Below, in pieces: positions 1-5,007 of a stretch of 5,007 bases of DNA; position 1 is the first letter of the stretch, and the number at the start of each line of letters is the position of its first letter. The stretch comes from Clostridium sp. CAG:1193. GTDB taxonomy: Bacteria; Bacillota_I; Bacilli_A; RF39; UBA660. The notes beneath the pieces are model-generated. The model was not told the DNA's origin, did no database searches, and worked only from the letters and a program-made list of their open reading frames with translations. The stretch is from positions 1 to 5,007 of the forward strand of contig HF990794.1 of assembly GCA_000436255.1 (NCBI GenBank), written 5' to 3'. Made by a program: the position numbers and the translations under genes.

Positions 1-975
1 ATGGAATGTGTTAAAGGAGAAATACCTGGACCAACAGAAACAGCAGCACAATATTTTGGCTATGAAGAAAATGCAATTGATGAAGTTATAGTAAAAGATA
101 AAGATAAGTGTGTTTCATATCTACAAGGTATTGGTGGAACAGAAGAGCAAGCAAATACATATTGCAGTGGAGAAGCAGTTAATGGCACAACATTGAAAGA
201 TGCTGTACAACTAGGTGGAATTCCATCAAGTGATTATGCAACTGCAGGATTAGAAGTAACGTATGGAATATCTATAACAGGATATAATGTAGGTACAAGA
301 AATATAATAGTAACAGATAAAGATAAATGTATATCATATTTAACTACAAATTCAGACAGAATAAGGTTGAATGAAGAAGAACAACCTACCAGTTTGTGTA
401 CATCAGCCGAAAGTGAAGTGGCATTATTAAAAGTGACATCACGTACATTAGATGAATTAGTAGAAGAAGGCTCTATACCGTCAAAAGATTATTTATTAGC
501 AGGATTAAAAGTAACATATAAAAATGGTGGAGGAACAGATGTAGTGATACCGAGTTTGATAGATGGTAAGAAAGTAGTTGCAATTGCAGATAATGCATTT
601 ACGAGTGCTGGAATAATACCTACAACTATAAGTAATACTAAAAAAATATCAGTGTCATATTTATATAATGATGAGAATCAAATTATTGCAACACCACTTG
701 GGATGGATACTAGAAAAGGTTTAGGGATAACTTCTGTAGTAATACCAAATACAGTTACAAGTATAGGTGATGGGGCGTTTATGAGGAATCAACTTACGTC
801 ATTAATAATTCCAAATAGTGTGACAAGTATAGGTTATGAAGCATTTAGTAGTAATCAATTAACATCAATTACATTCCCATCTACACCAATTACAATTGCT
901 TCTAGTGCTTTTTTGAATAATCCAATTACTGATGATGAAAACTATACTTATCCTGATAATGTAACAATTAAATAA
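1..975 (+). CDS. BspA-like leucine-rich-repeat surface protein, 5' partial
   Basis: The frame is open from base 1 to TAA at 973-975 (324 codons visible). An ATG sits at base 1, but no signal peptide follows and the first residues look like the middle of a repeat, so I read this as the C-terminal part of a longer exported protein. Residues 29-88 and 102-173 are two copies of a module: a KDKC-SYL segment, a second Cys 18-23 residues later, an acidic variable stretch, then a G-IPS-DY-AGL-VTY ending. After that come BspA-type (LRR_5-like) units with the pattern VIPxxVTSIGxxAF at about 179-200, 243-261, 266-282 and 288-304. Such repeats form an extracellular solenoid used for adhesion or ligand binding; the ligand here is unknown. 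No C-terminal sorting signal or membrane helix is visible, so the anchor, if any, would be N-terminal. Thr codons are mostly ACA (25 of 37 by hand count), unlike the next gene. The family call is good; the function is open. Confidence 0.8.
   Translation: MECVKGEIPGPTETAAQYFGYEENAIDEVIVKDKDKCVSYLQGIGGTEEQANTYCSGEAVNGTTLKDAVQLGGIPSSDYATAGLEVTYGISITGYNVGTRNIIVTDKDKCISYLTTNSDRIRLNEEEQPTSLCTSAESEVALLKVTSRTLDELVEEGSIPSKDYLLAGLKVTYKNGGGTDVVIPSLIDGKKVVAIADNAFTSAGIIPTTISNTKKISVSYLYNDENQIIATPLGMDTRKGLGITSVVIPNTVTSIGDGAFMRNQLTSLIIPNSVTSIGYEAFSSNQLTSITFPSTPITIASSAFLNNPITDDENYTYPDNVTIK
85..519 (+). repeat. Tandem duplicated Cys-containing module within the surface protein
   Basis: Copy A covers codons 29-88 (85-264) and copy B codons 102-173 (304-519). 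They share VKDKDKCVSYL versus VTDKDKCISYL at the start and GIPSSDYATAGLEVTY versus SIPSKDYLLAGLKVTY at the end. The middle differs in length and sequence. At DNA level the conserved edges are still similar (for example 91-120 against 310-339), which indicates an internal duplication. Each copy has two Cys (37/55 and 110/133). A Cys at residue 3 may belong to a further, cut-off copy upstream. Confidence 0.75.
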
Positions 976-976
976 T

Positions 977-1011
977 AAAAAGCTTCTTTAGTCTAACTAA
1001 GGAAGTTTTTT
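977..1011 (+). terminator. Rho-independent terminator after the BspA-like gene
   Basis: The left arm at 977-991 pairs with the right arm at 997-1011 over 15 positions, two of them G-U, around the 5-base loop TCTAA. The right arm ends in six T. The hairpin starts one base after the stop codon. The A-rich left flank could allow some function on the other strand, but no minus-strand gene ends here. Confidence 0.85.
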
Positions 1012-1012
1012 C

Positions 1013-1041
1013 TTGAATAAATAATAAATTTATGGTATTCT
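1013..1041 (+). promoter_or_regulatory. Possible promoter for the cadherin-like surface gene
   Basis: TTGAAT (1013-1018) is followed after 17 bases by TATTCT (1036-1041), which is preceded by TG one base away, giving an extended -10 form. Both hexamers match the consensus at only 4 of 6 positions. The AT-rich alternatives TATATA and TAGAAT just downstream lack a well-spaced -35. The expected start of transcription, near 1048, leaves room for the AGGGG site at 1054-1058. A terminator directly upstream means a promoter is needed in this 54-base gap, but the exact hexamers are uncertain. Confidence 0.4.
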
Positions 1042-1065
1042 TATATATAGAATAGGGGTATAGAT

Positions 1066-2664
1066 ATGAAGAATGTTTTTAAAGTTGCTTTTATGTCGGT
1101 TTTACTATTATTTGCAGTAAAAGTAAATGCTGAACCTGCTAATGATTCTTTTATTGATGATAATTTATATAAGTGTGTAATTGACTCATATAATATTGGT
1201 AAGGAAGAGTATAAGAATTATAATTATAATATTAGTATTGAGGAGTTAATTACTATTACTAAGTTGGATTGTAAAGTATACTCTGGTTTGATTGAGAATT
1301 TGTCTGGATTAAATAAATTAACTGGTCTTAAAAGTTTAAATATAAGTGGGAATACTTTTTTAGGAGGAAACCTTAATTTAAAGATTGGTGGTACTGGTAA
1401 ACTTAAAAGTAATATAGTGCTTCCTCCAGGATTAAGTCTTACTGATATAACTTATTCTTATAGTGTAGATGGTATAGTTAAAGTAGAAAATGGGGTAGTA
1501 ACTGCTCTTAAGGGTGGTACTACATATGTTACTATGACTGCTAAAGTAACTGGTAATGAGATTAAAGAAAAATATTTAGTTTCTGTTGCAGGTAAACAAA
1601 CTACACATCCACCTACAACTTCTGTAAAAAAAAGCAATAATGCATATCTAAAATCCCTTAGTGTATCTAATGCAGAAATTGATTTTAAAAAAAGTACTTT
1701 TGTTTATTCTTTATTTGTACCTAAAAATATAAGTGAGGTTACTATAAAGGCTAGTCTTGAAGATAGTAAAGCTAGTTTTGTAAGTGGATATGCACCAAGG
1801 AAGGTAACTTTAAAGCAGGGTGCTAATACAGTATATATCAAGATTAAAGCTGAAGATGGTACTATTAAAACGTATACTCTTGGTATTACAAGAAGTAACG
1901 GGGAAGATACTAATAATTTACTTTCTAATATAGAATTATCTAGTGGAGAGATTGATTTTAAACCTGAGGTTACTATATATACAATTTCAGTATCTAATGA
2001 TGTAAAAGAGTTAAAAGTAAATGCTAAAGCCACATCATTGCTTGCTAAAGTTGAAGTATCTGATACTTTATTAAAAGTTGGTGAAAATAAGATAACTATT
2101 ACTGTTACTCCTGAAAGTGGAGATAAAAAAGTATATCAGTTAATTGTAAATAGGGAAGAGTTTGATTCAAAGGATAATTATTTAAAGAGTTTATCTATTG
2201 ATGGATATGATATAGATTTTAAAAAAGATGTATTTAATTATGAACTAAGTATTAAAAATGAATCATCTCTAAAAATAAATGCGGTTAAGGAAACGGTTAA
2301 TAGTTCAGTAAGTATTATTGGTAATAAAGAGTTGGTAAATGGTTCAAAAGTAATTATAAGAGTGACTGATGTAGATGGTAATATAAGAGATTATACAATT
2401 AATATTACTAAATCTGTATTGTTTGATTTATCATATAAAATGATTATATTGTTTGCTGAATTTATAATTATATTAATACTTTTATTAGTAATTATATTTA
2501 GACCTAAAAATAAGGGTGTAAAAAGAAATAATAGAAATATAAATAGACATGGTGGTAATGGTAGAAAAATAAATTTTGTAAATAATAAGGTATGTAGAAA
2601 GTGTGGAGCGATTAATGATCCTCTTGCAATTGTTTGTTATCTATGTGGAACGGAATTAAAATAA
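1066..2664 (+). CDS. Exported Big2/cadherin-like domain protein with membrane helix and C-terminal zinc ribbon
   Basis: 532 residues. The start is supported by AGGGG at 1054-1058, 7 bases upstream. Residues 1-22 form a signal peptide (basic MKNVFK, hydrophobic core, VNA cut site). Residues 28-98 resemble the head region of bacterial LRR surface proteins (NLYKCVIDSYN, then one short LNKLTGLKSLNIS unit). Residues about 103-176 look like a Big2 Ig-like domain, with the SVDGIVKVENGVVTAL pattern. After a Thr/Pro linker (177-190) come three cadherin-like beta-sandwich domains at 193-276, 284-363 and 371-449. Residues 459-478 are one membrane helix, followed by a strongly basic stretch (479-508) and a CxxC-10-CxxC zinc ribbon (Cys 510, 513, 524, 527). 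By the positive-inside rule the ribbon should be cytoplasmic and the rest extracellular. The domains suggest adhesion, wall binding or sensing; no enzymatic domain is seen. It is monocistronic between two terminators. Thr codons are mostly ACT (27 of 38 by hand count). Confidence 0.85.
   Translation: MKNVFKVAFMSVLLLFAVKVNAEPANDSFIDDNLYKCVIDSYNIGKEEYKNYNYNISIEELITITKLDCKVYSGLIENLSGLNKLTGLKSLNISGNTFLGGNLNLKIGGTGKLKSNIVLPPGLSLTDITYSYSVDGIVKVENGVVTALKGGTTYVTMTAKVTGNEIKEKYLVSVAGKQTTHPPTTSVKKSNNAYLKSLSVSNAEIDFKKSTFVYSLFVPKNISEVTIKASLEDSKASFVSGYAPRKVTLKQGANTVYIKIKAEDGTIKTYTLGITRSNGEDTNNLLSNIELSSGEIDFKPEVTIYTISVSNDVKELKVNAKATSLLAKVEVSDTLLKVGENKITITVTPESGDKKVYQLIVNREEFDSKDNYLKSLSIDGYDIDFKKDVFNYELSIKNESSLKINAVKETVNSSVSIIGNKELVNGSKVIIRVTDVDGNIRDYTINITKSVLFDLSYKMIILFAEFIIILILLLVIIFRPKNKGVKRNNRNINRHGGNGRKINFVNNKVCRKCGAINDPLAIVCYLCGTELK
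1642..2412 (+). repeat. Three tandem cadherin-like beta-sandwich domain units
   Basis: The units lie at about 1642-1893, 1915-2154 and 2176-2412. Each opens with an LKSLSV/LSNIELS/LKSLSID strand, then a DFK motif (EIDFKKSTFVYSL, EIDFKPEVTIYTI, DIDFKKDVFNYEL). Each ends with a T-TYTL-ITR or D-RDYTINITK type strand after a G-N/DG turn. The repetition is at protein level and well diverged at DNA level, as expected for PF12733-type domains rather than a recent expansion. Confidence 0.8.
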
Positions 2665-2691
2665 AAATGGAGAAAAAATTCTCCATTTTTT
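2663..2691. terminator. Bidirectional terminator between the cadherin-like gene and def
   Basis: The arm AAAAATGGAGAA (2663-2674) is perfectly complementary to TTCTCCATTTTT (2679-2690) around an AAAA loop. It gives a T-tract on the plus strand (2686-2691) and, by symmetry, on the minus strand. It overlaps the last two bases of the TAA of the upstream gene and the first base of the def stop (2690-2692), so both convergent transcripts share it. Confidence 0.9.
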
Positions 2692-3238
2692 ATATTGTTC
2701 TTATACCCTCAATATCATTAGTTAATTTATCAATAAATAATATACCGTTTAAGTGATCTAATTCATGTTGGAATGCAATTGCTAATTCTTCTCTTGCTCT
2801 TATTGTTATAGCACTTCCATTTATATCAAATCCAGACATTGTTACTCTTGCATATCTTTTAACATATCCGTCAGTCTCTCTATTAACGCTTAAGCAACCT
2901 TCGCCAGTTTCTGCACATATTATTTCTTCTGAATGACTAACCATTTTAGGATTTACTAATATGTATGTTTCAAATTTTTGTTCTATATCATCTTCTTTAG
3001 TTACTTCATATACAACTACAAAATACCTTTTATTTATACCAAGTTGTATTGCAGCCATCCCCATTCCAGGTCTTAAACCTTCTTTTTCTGCTATATCTTC
3101 TATTTGACTATTAGTTAAATAAGTAATCATGTCATCAATAGCTTTTAAATCTTTTTTAGAAAGTGGAAATGTAGCATCTTTGCTAACTAGTCTTAATCTT
3201 TTATCTTTTTCATCTAATATATCATTCATTTTTATCAA
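2690..3238 (-). CDS. def: Peptide deformylase, type 2
   Basis: Removes the N-formyl group from the starting Met of new proteins in the cytoplasm, at the ribosome, using a metal (usually Fe2+). All three family motifs are present: GMGMAAIQ (58-65), EGCLS with metal ligand Cys115, and QHELDH with ligands His158 and His162 and catalytic Glu159. The IAEKEGLRPGMG lead-in and the insert around residues 77-92 are typical of the type-2 form of Gram-positives. I chose TTG at 3238-3236 (182 residues). It lies 8 bases after the GGTGG of a GGTGGTGAT site (3251-3243), and the product then begins MIKMNDI, matching the MLTMKDI start of related enzymes. The ATG at 3229 (179 residues) is too far from that site. 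The frame runs up to a GTG at 3271, but a promoter -10 lies inside that stretch. The Pro usual in motif 1 (GVGLAAPQ) is Ile64. It is downstream of the YjcZ-like gene, with 78 bases between them. Confidence 0.95.
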   Translation of the reverse strand: MIKMNDILDEKDKRLRLVSKDATFPLSKKDLKAIDDMITYLTNSQIEDIAEKEGLRPGMGMAAIQLGINKRYFVVVYEVTKEDDIEQKFETYILVNPKMVSHSEEIICAETGEGCLSVNRETDGYVKRYARVTMSGFDINGSAITIRAREELAIAFQHELDHLNGILFIDKLTNDIEGIRTI

Positions 3239-3242
3239 TAGT

Positions 3243-3251
3243 ATCACCACC
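3243..3251 (-). promoter_or_regulatory. Ribosome binding site that decides the def start
   Basis: On the minus strand this reads GGTGGTGAT, close to the GGAGGTGAT ideal. Its core is 8 bases before TTG 3238-3236 and 17 bases before ATG 3229-3227, which favours the TTG. Confidence 0.6.
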
Positions 3252-3261
3252 AAACATGCAT

Positions 3262-3290
3262 ATTCTATCACAGAATGTGGGTATTTACAA
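3262..3290 (-). promoter_or_regulatory. Sigma-A type promoter for def
   Basis: Reading the minus strand, TTGTAA (3290-3285) is followed by a 17-base spacer and TAGAAT (3267-3262), with TG one base upstream of the -10 (extended -10). Transcription should start near 3255, leaving a leader of under 20 bases that carries the GGTGGTGAT site. Because the -10 falls inside the longest open frame, the frame's upstream GTG cannot be the start on this transcript. Confidence 0.6.
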
Positions 3291-3316
3291 CACTAATTTC
3301 TTAATGAAAAATCTAT

Positions 3317-3493
3317 TTAGTTATTTCCAAAAAATCTTGAGCCAATAACTATAACTAAAAGAATGAATAATACTAGTATAATAGCAGCACCACTACCTAT
3401 ACCGCCATATCCGTAATTAGCGTATGGATAATTATATCCACCACAACCTGGTGCTCCATAACTATATCCACTATTATATCCATAATAATACAT
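3317..3493 (-). CDS. YjcZ-like tiny Tyr/Gly-rich membrane protein
   Basis: 58 residues, with ATG at 3493-3491 and TAA at 3319-3317. A very strong AGGAGGAG site (3507-3500) lies 6 bases upstream. Residues 1-32 are rich in Tyr, Gly and Asn (starting MYYYGYNSGYSYGAPG) with a single Cys17. Residues about 34-51 (SGAAIILVLFILLVIVIG) form one hydrophobic helix, ending in a short SRFFGNN tail. A Gly/Tyr-rich head, a GYGG-G motif and then a VLFILLVIV helix is the layout of the YjcZ family (PF09680, 'tiny transmembrane protein') of Bacilli, some members of which are tied to sporulation or the spore coat. Its role is otherwise unknown. No clear terminator separates it from def, so read-through is possible although def has its own promoter. 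The coding call is strong; the family call is by recognition of the pattern. Confidence 0.85.
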   Translation of the reverse strand: MYYYGYNSGYSYGAPGCGGYNYPYANYGYGGIGSGAAIILVLFILLVIVIGSRFFGNN

Positions 3494-3499
3494 AATACA

Positions 3500-3507
3500 C
3501 TCCTCCT
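3500..3507 (-). promoter_or_regulatory. Strong Shine-Dalgarno site of the YjcZ-like gene
   Basis: On the minus strand AGGAGGAG stands 6 bases before the ATG at 3493. It is the best ribosome site in the window and suggests high translation of this miniprotein. Confidence 0.8.
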
Positions 3508-3512
3508 TTTCT

Positions 3513-3540
3513 ACTATAGTTTATTACTTACCATTGTAAA
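3513..3540 (-). promoter_or_regulatory. Possible promoter for the YjcZ-like gene
   Basis: Minus strand: TTTACA (3540-3535), a 16-base spacer, then TATAGT (3518-3513), each 5 of 6 to the sigma-A consensus. A problem is that the start of transcription would fall near 3506, inside the Shine-Dalgarno site. An alternative further up is TTGTTC, 18 bases, TATAAC (-10 at 3549-3544). I could not recognise a sporulation-sigma promoter with confidence. Confidence 0.35.
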
Positions 3541-3565
3541 CTGTTATATTATTAACCTAAAAAAA

Positions 3566-3594
3566 TGAACAAAAAATAAAAAATATGTTAAAAT
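3566..3594 (+). promoter_or_regulatory. Possible promoter for ftsW
   Basis: TGAACA (3566-3571, 4 of 6), a 17-base spacer and TAAAAT (3589-3594, 5 of 6). Transcription would begin near 3601 and give a leader of about 13 bases holding the AGGTGAT site. The first in-frame ATG (3593) lies within this -10, which argues against its use. Confidence 0.45.
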
Positions 3595-3603
3595 GTATAT
3601 GAT

Positions 3604-3610
3604 AGGTGAT
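3604..3610 (+). promoter_or_regulatory. Ribosome binding site that decides the ftsW start
   Basis: AGGTGAT matches the anti-Shine-Dalgarno sequence over all seven bases and ends 3 bases before ATG 3614-3616. The two earlier in-frame ATGs (3593 and 3599) have no such site. Confidence 0.7.
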
Positions 3611-3613
3611 TGT

Positions 3614-4786
3614 ATGATAAAGTTATTTAGAAAACTTGATAAACCATTATTATTTGTAACTATTTTTATGTTTTTGTTTGGATTAATAATGATTTTTAGT
3701 GCTTCATATGTAAAAGCAATAACATCTTTAGGGAATGCATATTATTATTTAATAAGACAAGGTATAATTTTAGTTGTGTGTTTTATATCATTTTTAATTT
3801 TAATAAAGTTTCCGATAAAGTTATATAAAAAGTTTTATAATTTTATAATAATTGCTACTATAGGACTTTTAGTTTTATTATTCTTTTTTGGTACGATATC
3901 TAATGGTGCGAGAAGTTGGTTTTCACTTTTATTCTTTAATTTTCAACCCAGTGAATTTGCTAAAGTAGCAATAATACTTTATATGGCAACTTATTACGAT
4001 AAATTTAAAAATAATAAAGATGATTATAAAATAGCACTATTTCCATTTATATTTATAACTATAATTTTTGCACTTGTTGCAATGCAACCGGATTTAGGAA
4101 GTGCAATTATAATATTTATGCTTGCATTTGCTATATTCTTAGGTGTTCCTCTTATGCCCGAGGTTAAAAAGAAAACAAATAAGATAATAGCATTTACTAT
4201 TTGCTTTGTTTTAGTACTTGGATGTGTGTTATTATTAAGTGGTAAAAGTGGTTTATATGAATATCAACTTAGAAGATTTAACTTTTTAAATCCATGTAGT
4301 AGATATACTGAAGTAGGTACAGGTTATCAGGTATGTAATTCTTATATTGCTATAAATAATGGGGGATTATTTGGTGTAGGAATAGGTAATAGTACACAAA
4401 AATATTTGTATTTACCAGAATCTTATACAGATTTTATATTTCCAGTTATAGTTGAAGAATTAGGTCTTATTACTGGTATATTAATCTTATTAATATATGG
4501 ATATATAATTTTTAGAATACTTAAACTTGCAAAATCAACGTATACGTTAACGCACGGCCTTATATGTTATGGTGTAGCTGCATATATATTTGTACATATA
4601 TTTATTAATTTAGTAGGTATTCTTGGTATAATGCCTCTTACTGGAGTTCCTTTACCATTTTTATCATACGGTGGTAGTTATGCCCTAAGTTTAACTATTG
4701 CACTTACTTTAGTACAAAGAGTTAGTGTTGAAACATATACATTAAGGCAAGAAGAAAGATTAAAAACTAAGATAAGAGAAATATAA
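3614..4786 (+). CDS. ftsW: FtsW-like SEDS peptidoglycan glycosyltransferase
   Basis: 390 residues, a normal length for the family, with about ten hydrophobic segments. SEDS proteins polymerise glycan strands from lipid II at the membrane with a partner class-B penicillin-binding protein; FtsW works in septum formation and RodA in elongation. Recognisable landmarks are GLIMIFSAS in the first helix (23-31), NGARSWF (97-103), FQPSEFAK (110-117), QPDLGSA (158-164), YLPESYTDFIF (266-276) with the putative catalytic Asp273, EELG (281-284), and the C-terminal PLTGVPLPFLSYGGS (341-355). GLFGVGIGNSTQKYLYLPES and INLVGILGIMPLTG favour FtsW over RodA, but the two are hard to separate by eye. The start at 3614 is set by the AGGTGAT site; a start at 3593 would add seven residues that lie in the promoter. 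No PBP partner gene is in the window. It is transcribed alone, divergent from the YjcZ-like gene and convergent with the probable tmcAL. Confidence 0.9.
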   Translation: MIKLFRKLDKPLLFVTIFMFLFGLIMIFSASYVKAITSLGNAYYYLIRQGIILVVCFISFLILIKFPIKLYKKFYNFIIIATIGLLVLLFFFGTISNGARSWFSLLFFNFQPSEFAKVAIILYMATYYDKFKNNKDDYKIALFPFIFITIIFALVAMQPDLGSAIIIFMLAFAIFLGVPLMPEVKKKTNKIIAFTICFVLVLGCVLLLSGKSGLYEYQLRRFNFLNPCSRYTEVGTGYQVCNSYIAINNGGLFGVGIGNSTQKYLYLPESYTDFIFPVIVEELGLITGILILLIYGYIIFRILKLAKSTYTLTHGLICYGVAAYIFVHIFINLVGILGIMPLTGVPLPFLSYGGSYALSLTIALTLVQRVSVETYTLRQEERLKTKIREI

Positions 4787-4808
4787 AAACACCTTATGGT
4801 GTTTTTAT
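4783..4808. terminator. Bidirectional terminator shared by ftsW and the probable tmcAL
   Basis: ATAAAAACACC (4783-4793) pairs perfectly with GGTGTTTTTAT (4798-4808) around the loop TTAT. Five T follow the GGTG on the plus strand, and the mirror T-run serves the minus strand. It starts within the last codons of ftsW (stop 4784-4786) and contains the minus-strand gene's stop codon (4796-4794) in its loop. Confidence 0.85.
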
Positions 4809-5007
4809 TGGCGCATTTAATTCATCTTTATAAGAACTATTATTTTTGAGTGAATATATAGCATTTACTTTATATTCAAAACTTAATATATCTTTATTAT
4901 TTTTATAATTTGAAATTAGTGGTAGTGTTAAATGCTTTTTAACGCTATTTAAATATTTAAGACCAGTATTATTAAAACCAAGAGGCCTTATATAATTTTT
5001 AATATTT
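4794..5007 (-). CDS. tmcAL: C-terminal end of probable tRNA(Met) cytidine acetate ligase, partial
   Basis: The minus strand is open from the window edge to TAA at 4796-4794 and gives 70 residues, starting NIKNYIRPLGFNNTG and ending DELNAPIKTP. The pattern YIRPLGFNxxGxxYL, then LPLISNYK, then LxFEYKVNAIYSL and a final LNxPIK fits the C-terminus of the TmcAL/YlbM family (COG1323). This enzyme uses acetate and ATP to make N4-acetylcytidine at the wobble base of elongator tRNA-Met. The catalytic N-terminal nucleotidyltransferase-like half is outside the window, so the call rests on recognition of the tail only. The stop codon sits in the loop of the terminator shared with ftsW. It could be another protein with a similar tail. 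Confidence 0.65.
   Translation of the reverse strand, partial: NIKNYIRPLGFNNTGLKYLNSVKKHLTLPLISNYKNNKDILSFEYKVNAIYSLKNNSSYKDELNAPIKTP

Noticed and set aside
1..3. ATG at base 1 as the true start of the BspA-like gene
   Set aside because: No signal peptide follows, the sequence reads like mid-repeat, and no upstream bases are available to show a ribosome site; a 5' truncation by the window is more likely.
1704..2033. Open frame of 109 codons on the minus strand
   Set aside because: It lies wholly opposite the cadherin-like domain region, has no ribosome site or family likeness, and its composition is what the reverse of the real gene would give.
1642..2412. CRISPR or recent DNA-level tandem repeat
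   Set aside because: The similarity is at protein level only; there are no regular identical repeats with spacers.
3239..3271. Eleven-codon N-terminal extension of def from GTG 3271
   Set aside because: The stretch contains the promoter -10 and the Shine-Dalgarno site, and type-2 deformylases do not have this extension.
3593..3613. Earlier ftsW starts at ATG 3593 or ATG 3599
   Set aside because: Neither has a ribosome site, and 3593 overlaps the likely -10, whereas AGGTGAT is well placed for ATG 3614.
3614..4786. RodA instead of FtsW
   Set aside because: Not excluded, but GNSTQKYLYLPES and the C-terminal INLVGILGIMPLTG region look more like FtsW of Bacillota. A phylogeny of SEDS proteins would settle it.
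1..5007. Alternative genetic code (TGA as Trp), tRNA genes or mobile elements
   Set aside because: All complete genes end in TAA with no in-frame TGA, Trp is TGG, and I saw no tRNA-like cloverleaf, transposase or terminal inverted repeats.

Overview
The window is very AT-rich. Every complete gene ends in TAA, and three of the starts carry good Shine-Dalgarno sites. The gene set points to a walled, Gram-positive-type low-GC bacterium of the Bacillota/Bacilli: a type-2 peptide deformylase, an FtsW-like SEDS glycosyltransferase, a YjcZ-like tiny membrane protein and a TmcAL-like tRNA-modifying enzyme. The surface proteins (BspA-type leucine-rich repeats; Big2 plus cadherin-like domains) resemble those of uncultured gut Bacilli. 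That placement is an inference. No TGA is read through in frame and the visible Trp is TGG, so nothing suggests the Mycoplasma code.

Layout: (1) 1-975, plus strand, is the 3' part of a secreted-type protein with two Cys-bearing repeat modules followed by BspA-like repeats; it is closed by a terminator at 977-1011. (2) 1066-2664, plus strand, is a signal-peptide protein with an LRR-like start, a Big2-like domain, three cadherin-like beta-sandwich domains, one membrane helix and a C-terminal zinc ribbon. It converges on (3) def, minus strand, 2690-3238; the two share a 12-bp bidirectional terminator. (4) 3317-3493, minus strand, is a 58-residue YjcZ-like Tyr/Gly-rich membrane miniprotein upstream of def. 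(5) 3494-3613 is a divergent promoter region. (6) 3614-4786, plus strand, is an ftsW-type gene. (7) 4794-5007, minus strand, is the 3' end of a probable tmcAL, whose stop codon lies in the loop of the terminator it shares with ftsW.

The right half is mostly housekeeping: N-terminal protein maturation, septal or lateral wall synthesis and tRNA-Met modification. From memory, B. subtilis carries defB (ykrB), ftsW (ylaO) and ylbM (tmcAL) in one general chromosomal segment, so partial conserved synteny is plausible. The left half is accessory cell-surface coding. The two surface genes differ strongly in synonymous codon choice (ACA versus ACT for Thr), which suggests different histories. No RNA gene, CRISPR array, insertion sequence or replication origin was found. 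The most unusual items are the surface protein that joins an extracellular cadherin-like stalk to a predicted cytoplasmic zinc ribbon, and the duplicated Cys module ahead of the BspA repeats. I see no clear evidence of a wholly new multi-gene system.
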